From Portulaca oleracea (taxonomy: Eukaryota > Streptophyta > Magnoliopsida > Caryophyllales > Portulacaceae): 64,000 nucleotides of DNA. The notes below the pieces were generated by a model. It was not told where the DNA came from. It was given only the letters and a program-made list of their open reading frames with translations, and did no database searches. Numbering within the stretch: position 1 is the stretch's first letter; each line of letters begins with the position of its first letter. The DNA lies in the NCBI GenBank assembly GCA_029582165.1, contig CM055885.1, positions 13,843,729-13,907,728 of the forward strand. The letters run 5' to 3'. The translations under genes were made by a program, and so were the position numbers. Below, one piece after another: positions 1-17,926 of this stretch.

Positions 1-949
1 CCCCCTTAGTAGTTTGGGCCACTCTCCTGCTCCAGATGTACTCCAACCGAGTTCCCAACGTGCTTGTGATTTCACTCACTTGCTCACTCCTATTGGTACC
101 AGAGGCACCCTCTTCAACTCGATGAAGGAGTTTGAGCTCCTCTCCAACCCATCCTAATATTTCTCCCGGTAGAATCTGACCCTTATTAATGGCCCTTCTA
201 TTTCTAACTTCCTGCCAATCCAGATGAACCAAATTGTAGCAATAAGTTCTTTCACCATGCTATCACCCACATCCCCCAACTTCTAGAACATCATTAACCA
301 GTTTGTTGTCCATGTAGTCATGTTCATGGAGATGTTGGCTCTGTCCTGCATACTTATTGTTGACGCAAACCAAATATGATGTGTCGAGTCGCAATCTCAA
401 AACACATGTTCCCTCTTTTATGTATCATGACCACATAGAGCACAACTTCCATCACTGGCTGTATCCTACATCATTCGCTTGTCATTTAATGGTAATGCAG
501 CATGAAGCATTTTCCAAGTTAATACCTTTCATTTTGTTGGAACTCTGGTAGCCCAAAGTCTCTTCTAGAATTTGGAACCTGTTGGGATATTTGTGGACAA
601 TGGTTGCATTCCATCTTTTTGGAATATCTCCCAAAGATATTAGTAAGCCGACTTCACCGAGAACATCCTGTCCTCAGTTAGACCCCAAGAAATTGTGTCA
701 TTCAAGTTTGTTGTTCTTAGAGGGTATGCCAGTATTGTCGTGGCAGTGTGTCGGTCAAAAGTGGATCTAATCAGTTGATGGTTCCATTTCCTAGGGCTTT
801 CAACCATGAGCTCTGCCACTTTCCTGTTTTCCCAGTCACTCTTAGAGATTCTTGCTCTTAAGCCAACTTCTCTTCATATCCAATCATTTCCCAGGATTTC
901 AGTAGACCTCTCATTCCCAATTCTGATCTTTATACGGTTTCGTACTTTA
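1..949 (-). pseudogene. LINE C-terminal region (zf-RVT/RNase H side), decayed
   Basis: This continues the LINE downstream of the RT on the minus strand and runs off the window. No long frame survives. Small ORFs on the plus strand here are shadows. I assign it by position and collinearity only. Confidence 0.45.
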
Positions 950-2019
950 TTGACCGCCTTGGTAAGACTTCTCCATCCCCAAGATCCACAAGACCTCCTG
1001 TTGGGTGGTGTTTAAAATAAGGGAGCTAACTTTGTATCTGGCTTTGTATGGCTTAGCCAAAAGGTTGTCTTGCTTACTAGCCAATCTCCATGCTTGTTCG
1101 ACCAGCAGTGCATCATTAACCCATTCTATTCTTCTCACTTCCAGACATCCCGCTCCTTTAGGGGCAAAATTTTTTTCCTTCGACGCCCAATGCTTCCCTT
1201 CATTCCTTGAGCTTTTCCACCAGAAGATGTTGGTCATGATTGCATTTAGCTTCCTTGTAATTTAGGTTGGTATCTTGTAAAGTGCGAGAATGTGGTTATG
1301 TAGGGCCTCTAGGACAGTATTAATTAGTACTAGTTTCCTAGATGGAGATAACAGTGAGGCTTTCAAAATATGTAGCCTTCTAGAGACAGTGTCCATCAGG
1401 AATCCAAATTGTGTAGTTTTCAATTTGCCAATGGTTGGTGGGATCCCTTGGTGTTTCTCAAAATCCTCCTCAATTTAATTTCCAAAAATGGCTTGGTACC
1501 TGGTTTCTCCTCTAGTGTGGCATTTGGGGAAGTCATGATATGAGACTTGTGGATATTTATTATCTACCCTGAAGCCAGACAAAAACCTTCCAAGTCATTC
1601 TTCAGGCTTAGACAGTACGAAAAATATGGAGTCATCAGCAAAGAACATGCGGGTTATCTTCGGGCTACCTCTTGCTACCTTAACTCCCTTTATCTTCTTT
1701 CTTTGCTTCTCACTTTTCAAATACTCCCCTAAGATATCCAAGCATAAGATAAAAAGGTAAGGTGAGAGAGGGTCACCTTGTCTCAAGCCACCTTCAGGCT
1801 TTTTTTTTGGGGGGGGGGGGGAGGGAGAGGGGGAGGGCGAGCCGTTAACCATAATTAAGTATCTGACTGTTGACATGCACTCCATGATTGAAGTTAGCCA
1901 ATGATTAGGGAACCCCAACCATATGAATACCTCCTTGAGGGATCCCCAACTTAGTCTATCTAAACTTTGTTCATATCTACCTTTATTGTTGTTAACCTAG
2001 ATCCTTGCTTTTTATGTCT
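950..2019 (-). pseudogene. LINE reverse transcriptase, catalytic and thumb regions
   Basis: The minus-strand frames contain the plant LINE RT signatures GLRQGDPLSPYLF and FADDSIFF (about 1595-1800), the second holding the catalytic Asp pair. Further down (947-1237) is the C-terminal pattern with FWW, EGKHWA, and an N-ALL-E-AWR block typical of the region before the zinc-binding domain. A C/G homopolymer near 1810-1825 and several stops break the frame. The upstream half of the RT lies at 5502-6480 beyond the nested LTR. Confidence 0.85.
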
Positions 2020-2024
2020 GATAG

Positions 2025-4926
2025 TGTAACGCCCCGGAAATTCAATTATAGAAAAGTCAAAGTCAACTAACGTTAACAGACGAAACTTAGCGGAAGACTT
2101 CAAATTTAGTTTGGGCGTCACTGCCGTATCTCCGAAGAAATACAAGGCGAGAAAGGAAAACACAACTGCCTGCTAACGGTAACTACTAACAACTCAAAAC
2201 AAGACTTTAAGATTTCATAACGAAAACAATCTAAAAAGATTCAAGGACTTCTAGACTCGTCGTCCTCACTTCTAATTCTCGTTCCCAGCATTTAGATCTT
2301 CACCTGAAAACAAAACATTTCAAAAAATGAGGGGGAAATCTCAATAATGTCTACCCCTAACGTTTAAAACAGTTTAAGTTCATTTCAATTCATTTTAGGG
2401 AGAGGGATCGAAACAAACATTTTACAAACCTTTAATCCCATACTGTTTCCTCAACCCATCCAATCCATATTTTAATTTGCGGGCGGGATACCAAATCCCT
2501 TAAAGTAACATCGCCTACCAAAGGCATCAAAATACTATCCTATATCAGGGAAGGAAGCCCTGATCTCCTGGTCCATAACCCTGCAGGTTGTTACACCTGC
2601 ACAACAGGTTATCCCCCGAAACCCGCTTAACGTTTCCACTTGAATTATTTATACAATTTTCAAACTCAACTCACGACTCTCAAGTCAAACCATCCCAAGT
2701 TATCAAAACCATTAACAAAACTTCGAATAAAAGACCATCCAATTTCTCAACTCAAATAAACCAAGATCACAATCGAATAAAAAAAAAAGATTAACAAAAC
2801 AGATGGTCGTATTTCCACAAAAGTCCCCTTTCGGGATGCAATTCTCAAAATAGATTATAAAACATCAAAACACATTTAAAGAGCATCCCGGTGGGGATTA
2901 GAGCATAGACAATTACCTGAATAACGTCACAGTACAGCAATAAGGAGAACACACTTGAGCTCACTATCGTCACGCACTAACTCGGGCCTAGAATAAGAAT
3001 AACTATCTAATCAAAACGCGTTCTAACGAAGTTAGTATTAACTATCAACTACCTAACCCATCCCCTAGGAACACTTAGGTTCCTATCATTTATGAAATTA
3101 CACTTAACACATCCAAGAAAATACATAACAGGACCACACATTATTTTCACTCAACAATTCTTTATAAATAAAAGCAACAGAGGACAGATTGTAACGTTCA
3201 CATAAAACGGGTCACAACTCGACTTCCCGACATCCTATGGGTCTGGTTCTGGACTTTTCGGAACCCTCGGGATGTCTACTAAAACTTCTATGTTGATGAC
3301 TAAGCCCATATCAGTCTCGAAGGACTCTAAACATACCCATCTTCCCAATCGGTCCAGTTTTGACAGGTTCTAGTAAAACGGTTATAACTCGGGCTATACA
3401 AATCAAACGTTCGATCCGTAAAATTCCTATGGTTCCTAACATCTAAGGAAACCTCCAGTTAAAAGGGCTCGGTCAAAAGACAACTATACTAATCGTGGTA
3501 AACCAAAATTTAGACTCTAACAAAACTGTCCGGTTTCCGCTTTTTATTTAATTAACACTTTCGGTTCTAACTTCCACCATTCGATCCTGGGGTCCTAATT
3601 TGGGCTTAAAACAGTAATTAGGGTCCGAGGTGATTAGTCTAATTCAACTAAGGTCCAACATCAAAAATAAAACCGAACCATAAATCATGAATTCACTTTA
3701 ATACCCTTTCTAATCCTAAGACATGCAAGAGATAATATTATTACCAACCTAACATGAATTATTTATTTCAAGGTTCGAAAGATTTTAACATGGATAATTA
3801 TAACATGTGGAATACTATAAAGAACATGTAACGCTTAACTAATCAACCAAGAATCCTAACAACTAATCTCTTTATACAAGATTAATAAAAAAAACAAGAA
3901 TTAATAAACAAGAGTCAAACTTTAATAGTTTAACTAACCTAACCTATTTAGTCAAAATTAAACATGAATTAAACATGAATGAACCCTAAGAAAAAAAAAA
4001 TAAAAGAACATATAATATTTAACTTAATGAAACAAGAAACCTAATTAATTTTCAAGAATCAAGATTTAGCAAGAAACGAATTACTAACAAAGATTGAATC
4101 TAAATTAACCAACTTAATTTGTTAAACAAGAATTTAACCTAGATGTTACACTTTCCAATTTCGTGCATATAATAATAATATGGTGGTCTACATGATTCAT
4201 AAAGAATTATAAAGAACACCTTTAAACCTAATAACCAACTATTACAACCTAATCTAATTACAATTTACAACATAAAATTACATATAACAAATAAACAAAT
4301 TACACATAATTACAATTAAGAACAAGATTACATATAATTTTCCTAATTACAAAACTAATAATACAATTCAATAATTATGAAAACAATTAAATTTTTGAAA
4401 TTAAAACAGAAAAGAAAAAGGAAAAAGAAAAAGAAAAAAAATATCAAAACAATATAGATAAAACAGTTAGGGTTTTTAGGGTTAGGGTTTTTACGTAGGG
4501 TTGTAGGGGGGTTTTTCTTGGCGGTGCAGGCGACGGCTGGGTGGACGGTGGCGTCAGGCGAGGGCGGCGGTCGGGGCGGCGTCGGAGTCGGCGGTGGGGA
4601 GGTGGTCGCAAGGGTTGTCGTCGGCGTTCGGGTTCGAATAACCGCAGCACGAGCAGCAACCGACCATCTTCCAACTGTTGCGACCGGGTCTGGGCGGCTG
4701 GCGGCGGCTTCGACGGCGGTTGCGGTGGTGTCGACTGGTGGCTGCGACGGCACGGAGGATAAGAGCGGCGATTGTGGTGGTGGTGGCGCAACTGGGGCGG
4801 TCGAACAGAGGAAAAGAGAAAGAGGAAAAGGAAAGAAGGGGAAGAGAGATATGGGTGACGGCCGGTGGTTGGGGTGGTCTCCGGGCGGCGCGGCGGCGGT
4901 CGTCTGGTGGTGGGCGGCTGCTGCGC

Positions 4927-4964
<38 letters not shown>

Positions 4965-5390
4965 AAAGCTAGGGTTTAGGATTTTTGATTGTTATTAGGG
5001 TTTGAGGGAGAGTGAGAGAGTTTTATACTACCCACTTAATTAGGCCCAATTAACACTCCTAACCCAACCCAACTAAGACAATTAAAAACCTGATTTTTCT
5101 ATAAAAAAAAACTAATAATACTAATAATAATATTAATCACATAGCAAATAATATTCACGTAATTAATCACATAACTCAATAATATTAATAGTAATACTAA
5201 TAATAAAAAGAGTAAAACTAATAATACTAAACCTATGAAATTACCGATATACCCTTGTTAGTCTCTCACGATCCTACGAGCTCAAGTGTTAGCAAAATAG
5301 AACACAAACGAATAATAATAAATAACGAAGTCAAACCTAATTTACTAACGACGTCACGGTCAACATCTTTGGATTTTTCGGGGATTTACA
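2025..5390 (-). repeat. Large Ty3 LTR, copy 1 (about 3.37 kb)
   Basis: The ends are an imperfect inverted repeat TGTAA--CCCCG-AAA, with the TG...CA termini of LTRs. Landmarks shared with the other copies, read on the minus strand, are: a GC-rich block with telomere-box-like motifs (4440-4980), a donor-like CAGGTAAT motif (plus coordinates about 2912-2919), an acceptor-like TTTTGTTTTCAGGTG motif (about 2300-2316), and a conserved tail with TTAACGTTAGTTGACTTTGAC. No protein-coding potential is convincing. The proline- and arginine-rich frames come from base composition. Confidence 0.8.
4490..4980 (-). promoter_or_regulatory. GC-rich leader-like block in LTR copy 1
   Basis: This is a sharp GC-rich island in an otherwise A/T-rich LTR. 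It has a (GA)n run near 4929-4960 and TAGGGTTTTTAGGGTTAGGG on the plus strand beside it (4468-4490), i.e. telomere-box motifs on the minus strand. Equivalent islands occur in copy 2 (26640-27110), copy 3 (52290-52440) and copy 4 (57480-58090). The position and CT-rich character on the transcribed strand suggest a promoter or 5' leader. That is inference. Confidence 0.45.
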
Positions 5391-5496
5391 TTATTACCTT
5401 CTTAAAAGAAGTTTCGTCCTCGAAACTTAAACTTAACCCTAACGGTCCGGTAAGGAAACTAACGGTTCCATTCCTCCTAAAACTCGAGATTTTACA
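5391..5496 (-). pseudogene. Remnant of Ty3 pol 3' end before the 3' LTR
   Basis: The minus strand contains AAGTTTCGAGGACGAAACTT followed by TCTTTTAAGAAGG. The frame gives SFEDETSFKK, the usual C-terminal signature just before the 3' LTR of plant chromovirus-type Ty3 elements, and the A/G run is a degraded polypurine tract. It is the only coding remnant attached to this LTR family in the window and ties the family to Ty3. Confidence 0.7.
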
Positions 5497-5501
5497 GATA
5501 G

Positions 5502-6480
5502 TGTTGGGTATCTCGTGTGCTATGAGGCAATTGTCCCCAATCAACCTTCCTTGAATGAAAGCATTCTGAGCTTAATCAACAATGCCCTTCAAAACATTTC
5601 TCAACCGGTTCACCAAACACCCCGAAACCATCTTGTAGATCACGTTACATAGACTTATCGGTCTGAAGTCTAACATTTCATAGAGGTTTTCCGACTTTGG
5701 TATGAGATTAATGTGGATGAGGTTAATCTCCTTCAGAAGGACCACTCATGTTACCTCTTGTCCTACTACATGTCACATACTCTGGTAGAAGCATGTCGGT
5801 AAGCCATCTGATCCAGGGACTTTAACTCCATTCATTTACTTGACAACTCCGAGGACCTCATCCTCACTAAACAATTTGTCCAAGATTGCTAGGTCTCTAC
5901 TGGTAATCCTCTTGTTATAGCTCCCAAAGACCCTCCCCATGCTCTATCCCTCAGTACATTTCTTCTAAGGGATTCATTGAAGATATCCTTGAAGTAGGGT
6001 AAGGCTTCACCCATTATCTCATCTTCATTTAAAGACCATCCTTTCCCTTTTTTTGTTGTTCCCCTGATTTTGATGCATGGCTTGCGTATTTGAAATTGTT
6101 TGTAGAAAAGCTTAGTGGACTTGTCCCCTTGGGCTAGCCATTTCACTTTTGATCTCTATTTCCAGTAGTCCTCGACCAATTTAAGCGTCATCTCCGTGCT
6201 AGCCTGCAATAGGCCCAAATGTTCGAATCATTGAGGCCCACCTCTAACTAAACTGTTGCAAGCCAGGTTGTTCCAGCTGAAATTATTTTGGGCTTGGCCC
6301 AGCACAAATATTATTTGGTCCAAATCTTGACGCCTTGATTTTTCCATGCTATGGACCAAAATTTACACCTTCTTCTTAATTTCCCAAGGTCTCGCACTAC
6401 ATCATAAACACTCCCCTGCCTCCAGATTCCTTCCCTCTAGTCTGCATCTAGAATATATCTCAGCTCTTCAGTTTTAATGG
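5502..6480 (-). pseudogene. LINE reverse transcriptase, N-terminal part
   Basis: At 5889-6146 the minus strand reads MKWLAQGDKSTKLFY, a typical start of the plant LINE RT linker. Towards 5502 come the fragments DGLPTCFYQ and FIQGRLIGDNCL, the latter immediately next to the nested Ty3 insertion. The same RT resumes beyond 2024. The frame has several stops. Confidence 0.8.
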
Positions 6481-6524
6481 ACCAATCTTCCACCCTATAC
6501 CATGTTTCTCTTCTTATGATGGTT

Positions 6525-6815
6525 GGGTGCGCCGACAGAAAATCGGGTCCGGGTAAATTCAGGTCGGACAAATTTGGACAATGTCAAGATTCGGACGCGA
6601 AATTTATGTCCGGACCCGGTTTCATTTCGGGTCGGACCGAGTTGGACAATTCGAACGAAGCTATAATCGGGTTCGGACAATAGAAAAAAGAGAAATTTCA
6701 TGTCCGAATATTCGGTCAATTCGGGCAATATCAAAATTCGGACAGAAAATCTATGTCCAGACCCGGTTTTTCCGGGTCGGACAATTCAGATAATTCGGGT
6801 CGGACTAATTTTTGC
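6525..6815. mobile_element. Short non-autonomous element rich in CGGGT/TCGGAC motifs
   Basis: This roughly 290-bp block is built of repeated CGGGT, TCGGAC and TTCGG motifs in both orientations. It lies between the LINE endonuclease and RT and ends near TTTTTGCCACCTTTA. It resembles the element at 12095-12382 in internal phrases such as CTATGTCC and GGGTCGGAC. I could not find a clean target duplication, so the ends are approximate. It is likely a small hAT derivative. Confidence 0.5.
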
Positions 6816-6829
6816 CACCTTTAGGTTCA

Positions 6830-7522
6830 TTGAAAAAGACAATGGGCCCATGGTCGGAATATAATATTGGGAGCTTTTGGATGTAAGAGTCTAGGCATAC
6901 CCGCTCCCCATCTTGGTTTAGATATCCCCTATCCAATGTTTCCAGAATAAGATGGTCACTTGTCTATTGTTTGACCCGGTAAACTGAACACCCGTCGTTG
7001 GGATCTCGAGGAGGTTTAGGTTATGTTTCCAGACGTGAAATGCCTCTCTTCCTAGTATCGCTGGTGAGGCCCCTGTTTCTGATGTTGGTATTCTACTTGG
7101 TTAAAGTCCTCAATAAACACCACCGACTTATCACGATTATGGCCGTTTTCTTCGATTTCATTCCAAACCAGGTGTCGTTGGTGAACCTCCGGGTGGTCGT
7201 ACACAAAGCAGTGATACCTTGAAATCTCTCCATTTTCATTAATAGCAAATATGACAATATTACTAGAGACATACACAGCTGACATACATATACCCTTCCT
7301 ACAAAGGACCATTATCCAACCACTACGGCCCATTGAGTCGAACCTAACTACAAACACAAAGTTCAACACTAGCGTTTTCCTTAGAACTTGCTTAATAGAG
7401 GTTTTACATTCAATGAGACACAAAATATCAGCGGAATACGAGCGAAGAATCCACATGAGATAAGGAACTACAGAGGCCTTCGCCTTTCCCACCCCTCTGC
7501 AGTTCCTAACACACACCTTCAT
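6830..7522 (-). pseudogene. LINE apurinic-type endonuclease domain
   Basis: The frame 7052-7522 starts KVCVRNCRGVGKA and continues with ADILCLIECKT, matching the N-terminal WNCRG-G and the catalytic ETK-like motif of LINE endonucleases (ECK here). Further on VVFIEDFNQV corresponds to the GDFN motif with the Gly replaced by Glu. In a live element this domain nicks target DNA to prime reverse transcription. Confidence 0.8.
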
Positions 7523-9582
7523 GATCCTTGTGGGGGTCCTTTCCAGCTAACCCCCTTAGCCTCAGTCTTCCTCGAGTAGACCCTTGTTCCAACACCTCCT
7601 CGCTCCAGCTTATTGTCATTGGACGATCCCAAACTGGACTTCTCCATTGCTTTCTGCCTCAGAGTTGCACCAGTAATCCAGTTCCTGTCAATCTCAGCTT
7701 GCTTGAATCTCTTCGTTAGTGAGGAATAAACTTCCTCCTGGTCCAACCTCTTGCATTCTCTGTTCCTTATTCCGGAAGAGAAACTTATTTGCGCTTGGTG
7801 TCCGTGAACTATTTCAGGGTCTCCACCATAGTCTCCGGCGTATTCAGACTCCTCATCCTCCTAACCCTCAGCTTCTGTTACTTCTTGTTAGAATAGTTAC
7901 CTTCCTCCCCTGACTCCCTGACCTTGCCCTACATCTCTCTAATGTTTTGTTCCTCAACTTCACATTGTTCCACTTCCATGGATAGGTCGTCCTCTTCCGA
8001 TGAGTTGAGCATAAATTGCATCTTCATATTCTACGAACCTCCGCTGCTCCCCTTTTTATGGCTATGCTCCATGCTCACCTCGATCTCCACCGCCTTCTGT
8101 TTGTGATTTCCCCCTCCCATGATCTGTCTCATTTCTTGTGAGTTTGGTGTTGTGTTTTGTGTTTCACCCGAGGGCCCAAAAGATAGATTCAGATTGATGT
8201 TGTGTTCTAACGAGTTGGGGGTATATGTAGCAAATACTAGAACCTTGGTTGACTCAAAGGTCATGCCCTCAACCTCATTTGAATCATGTGCCCTTTTCCA
8301 GGTGAGAGTCGATAATAATTGGGAAGGTGGGGGAGTTCCCAATGTCGGCTACACGAATGTCTATGGATGGGGGTTTAAAAGAAAGCTTTGTGTCGACCCC
8401 ACTGGTTTGAATTTTTAGTTGGAATTCTCCCAGGTCTACTCTTGTACCCTGAGCAGACCTACACACTTCCGATTCTCGAACGTTACTTGAGTTGGGTCAT
8501 CTTCTCCGGTTATTCCTGACTCTATATCCTGGCCTAGGATTTCCTCTAGCCCAAAGGCAATTAAATGGAAGGACTTGTAGGCAGACACCCCACTTCTGTT
8601 GATACTATCTCCCACCCTTTCTTGGCCCCTGTCCCACAACTTGATTTGTTTGTTGGCCTTCTCCTCCCTAATGACGTTGTGTGTTGTCATCATCATGCCA
8701 TGCAAACCATACATCCCCTGCATGTCAGACACTCCCCATTCTGTCCGGATCTTTTTTTTTCGTGTTGTAGTTTAAAACAAACCTTTCAAGTACTAAAATT
8801 TCAATATTATTTAATGGATGAAAATGGGAGAATTTATAATCCTGATCCATGTAGTAACATCATTTTGAATCCATTCAAATTGAATTGGTATTTTCTTCAT
8901 TACAAAAATTTGTCTTGGACAATTTCTTTGCAAAAATTTATGTATAGCCAAACATCAACAACACTTAAAATCGGGTCAAGTTCTAATTGTTCAATTAGAC
9001 TCTGTTGGATTGACTCCGGTGGTTGCACCACTGGTCCTCTAGTTGGCACCGCTTGTTGGATCGATTCCTCCGACATGTCCCTAGCCACTTGCTGCTCGAA
9101 ATTGAAGACTTTGGTATACAGCGGTAGAACCCTTTCCAGCCTCATGGTGATGAAAGGTTCTATAGGAGGAAAAGCATAAATCTTGTTGGAATGTAGAACC
9201 TCCTCACTTGGACGGACCGTATAACCTTTCTTCTCCCATTCTTGAAAACATGAGCACTATTTCCCCTGCTGCATCCAATAAGGAATCCCTATATTCCCTC
9301 ATGTTGTGCCGAACCTTCCCACATTTCTTGCAGAAAGAAAAAAATTCCTTCATACCTGAATCGTACCCAAATCGGCTGACCTCGTTGCATTTTGATGAAC
9401 ACCCCTGGTGCAAGGGGTTTCCTTAGATTTAGTTTCACTCTAGCTTTCATCCAGTCTTGGGAGGTATTGTACTCCTCCTGGAAGTTAAGCTCCATGAAAT
9501 CTCCCGCCAGAGCCGCTAATTCCTTTAAAATGCTAGCCCTCCTATGCTTGAAGGGTAGCCCCTCCACTTGAATCCAGAACAT
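7519..9582 (-). pseudogene. LINE ORF1 (DUF4283 / CCHC zinc knuckle type)
   Basis: The 5' part (9289-9582) reads FWIQVEGLPF and later PLAPGVFIK and IWVRFRYE, the pattern of plant LINE ORF1 or DUF4283-zinc-knuckle proteins. The next frame (9204-9413) gives FCKKCGKVRHN, a degraded CCHC knuckle whose last Cys is changed (MREY). The rest to 7519 is a low-complexity, Ser- and Gln-rich tail in shifting frames. The product would bind element RNA. The 8750-9000 stretch fits poorly and may hold another small insertion. Confidence 0.7.
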
Positions 9583-9599
9583 GGAGCACTAAAAAAAAA

Positions 9600-10440
9600 C
9601 TAGTCTTTCTAGCTCCCCCTCCCTAGAACAATTCCAAGGAGACATATGGATCATTTATTAAGGGCTATTGTAGCTTCATTCCCATTCCGAACTTACCTGT
9701 AGATCGTTGGCAACACACTAAAGTTCTTCATAAGCAATTTCGCAAGATAGTTTATTTCAACCTTTCACCGTTAGCTCGTGGATCGATATTAGGTTTGGTT
9801 TGGACAAAACGAGCCCCCACTTGTCTTCGTTATCGAAGACAATGGGCAAACCATTACATTTGAAATAGTAAAACCCAATAAATTCCAACAAAATTCCTTT
9901 ACACAAAGCCACAAGTACCAAACATCATACTCCTAGTGACCAACAAGGCCAGTTGTGCTGCACCAATACGATTGTGAGTGAGCCCAAAATTGGCAGATAT
10001 TCTGCTAGTCAACTTATCTAGTATAATGGTATACCAAGCAACAACCAAATTATAAACGGTTCCCAGTTGACCACCTCACAAACAAGGATAGGTGGTTTGA
10101 TGCCGAAAATACCAACCATGTGGTCAACTAATTTGCGGTTCCTACCGGGTAAAGGACGCTCAAGTGTTGGCTCTTAAAGTTAGAGATGCGGTTTCTTCTT
10201 AACACTACCGGATGAGAGCACCTCTAAACTCAATAAATAGCCAACATAGTTTTACTACCTATAAAGGATGGGAGAATGCAGATGTATGTCGACTTTAGAG
10301 ACTTTAACAAACAAAGTCAAGAAGACAATTTTCCCTTTCCCCATATTGATGTGATGGTAGACAATACTTGTGGACATGAGCTATCATCCATGTATGGATA
10401 TGTTGGATACAATAAACAAATCCTTACAAAATGGTAAACA
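9600..10440 (+). pseudogene. Ty3/Athila-Tat-type reverse transcriptase scrap
   Basis: Near 10260-10440 a plus-strand frame reads MYVDFRDFNKQ, NFPFPHIDVMVDNT and SSMYGYVGYN, the palm region of plant Ty3 RT (usual forms FRDLN, PLP-ID and F-DG-SGYNQI). Upstream sequence to 9600 has no clear domain. The D of the first catalytic motif is replaced (YGYVGYN). No LTR of this fragment is visible. Confidence 0.7.
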
Positions 10441-10731
10441 CATTCTTTCTCTTACAAATTACATTACAACTATACTTATGCTAACTTAAGCATCAGAGGG
10501 GTAATTCTTAGGATACAACTGCCCTATCATTTTTTTGCTTGTCCAGAATCCTGCGATGTCAAAAGTGTGAACCCAATACCTCCAATTCATTATGGAGCTC
10601 AAGTTTTTCCAAAATGAATTCTTGTTCTTTTCTTGTGGGGAGCTCCATTTGCTGCACCCATAGCATATTCCATTTGAATATTTTCAAAGATAATTTACTA
10701 ATAGTAGCATATACCTTTGTATACATATAAT

Positions 10732-11393
10732 GGCCCTATTCTTTATAATGGTTGAGTTAAATTAAGATTGATAAAGTAGAGAGAGGAAATGAAATATTGG
10801 GATTGGTTTGAGTTAAGATAATTGTGGAGTGAAAATATTTTATTGATAAAATTTGAATGTTTTGCAGAAATTGAAAAAGTTAAAAGTGTTCGAAAAAATT
10901 GAATGGTTTAATGATTAAAATAATATTATTTCAATTTTTTTATAAAAATTTTGAGATTGGTTTGAGTATTTTTAAGGAGTTGGATAAAGTACAAAAAATT
11001 ACTCAGAGGTACCCGAATATTTAGGGAAACTATTTTTATGTACCCCAACTTTTCAAAACTAATTTTGAGATACCCTTACTTTTTGGGTCAGTGATTATTT
11101 GGTGCTTTTCCCGCCATCAATTTTATTAAGTGACCGAAATACCCTTGTTCTTCTTCTTGAAGGGTATTTCTCAAAAAATGGAAGAACAAGGATATTTCGA
11201 TCACTTAACCAAATTGATGACCGAAAAAGCACCTAATAATTTCTAACCCAAAAAGTAAGGGTACCCCAAAATGAGTTTTGAAAAGTTGGGGTACCTAAAA
11301 AACATTTCGCCAAAAATTAGGGTACCTCCGAGTAATTTTTTTGGATAAGGTAAGATAAAGTAAAGTTGAGTTAAGTTAAAAAAGAACAAGGCC
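10732..11393. mobile_element. Outer MITE with GGCCYTRTTCTTT ends
   Basis: The block opens GGCCCTATTCTTT and closes AAAGAACAAGGCC, an inverted pair, with A/T-rich repetitive GATTGGTTTGAG phrases inside. A foldback element sits inside it. The target duplication is not clear, so the superfamily is left open. Confidence 0.55.
10990..11341. mobile_element. Foldback MITE, long inverted repeat
   Basis: The left arm (about 10993-11150) and the right arm (about 11180-11341) are inverted copies over nearly the whole element. Examples are AATTACTCAGAGGTACCC against GGGTACCTCCGAGTAATT, and TACCCCAACTTTTCAAAACT against its reverse. The flanks carry TGGATAAAG (10981-10989) and TGGATAAGG (11342-11350), a likely 9-bp duplication with one mismatch. 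A transcript would fold into a hairpin of about 160 bp. Confidence 0.75.
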
Positions 11394-11886
11394 AACATCT
11401 GATAAAGTGGAAATAATCTATTACGATAACTAAGTTTTGATTTTTCTTTTTACTAATTTTGTCTGTGGCTAAAAGAGAAACCCCCAAAGCAAAGGACAAC
11501 AGTTAAACAAGGGGCACGAAAGTCACTTAAAAATGGACCAAATGTCAAACATCCAAACACAGTTTCCTTTTCTTCTTTCTGCACTGCAAGAGGTAGTATA
11601 ATAATAAGCATACTACTGAGATCAAATTTCCCCTTGTTGAAAAGTTGATCTTGAACCTAAAACATACCAAACATGGTTCAAACTTAAAACTCAGCACCCG
11701 GCTCCCTGTAGAAGCAATACAACAGCCGGCCGCTTATCGGTAAATAATCAAGTCAGCCACGCCAACGCCCACAGGAACCCTACAGCGATCGAATGTCAAA
11801 ATGAACTAAGCATACAGAACCACAATACAGATTATATGTACAAGTTATGTTAAAGACAGCCACAAATTGGTAAGTCGGTCCATCTA

Positions 11887-17922
<6,036 letters not shown>

Positions 17923-17926
17923 TTTG

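Larger units (their letters stand above)
2025..5496 (-). mobile_element. Deleted Ty3 element, essentially one large LTR, nested in LINE
   Basis: The insertion begins TGTAACGCCCCGGAAA and ends ...GATTTTACA. It is flanked by an exact 5-bp duplication GATAG (2020-2024 and 5497-5501). Most of it (2025-5390) is homologous to the solo LTR at 24076-27560. The extra 106 bp at 5391-5496 read on the minus strand as the end of a Ty3 pol gene (frame SFEDETSF, then a purine-rich run) directly before the LTR, and finish with a few bases resembling an LTR start. I read this as a 3' LTR plus the last bases of the internal region, with nearly all of the 5' LTR and internal domain deleted. The element would be transcribed on the minus strand. 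Confidence 0.8.
1..9585 (-). mobile_element. L1-type LINE, degenerate, interrupted by nested insertions
   Basis: Read on the minus strand the interval gives, in order, an ORF1-like nucleic-acid-binding region (about 9582-7520), an apurinic-type endonuclease (7522-6830), and a reverse transcriptase in two blocks (6480-5502 and 2019-950) with its C-terminal tail continuing to position 1. That is the normal order of a plant L1-type element. Frames are broken by many stops, so it is a dead copy. It is split by a Ty3-derived insertion at 2025-5496, flanked by GATAG on both sides, and by a small pseudo-palindromic element near 6525-6815. The 3' end lies beyond position 1. The 5' limit near 9585 is where ORF1 similarity stops next to a poly-A-like stretch. 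Confidence 0.85.

Noticed and set aside
4355..4998. Overlapping long frames rich in Arg, Gly, Pro and Thr on both strands
   Set aside because: They fall in the GC-rich island of an LTR and exist in several frames at once; composition explains them.
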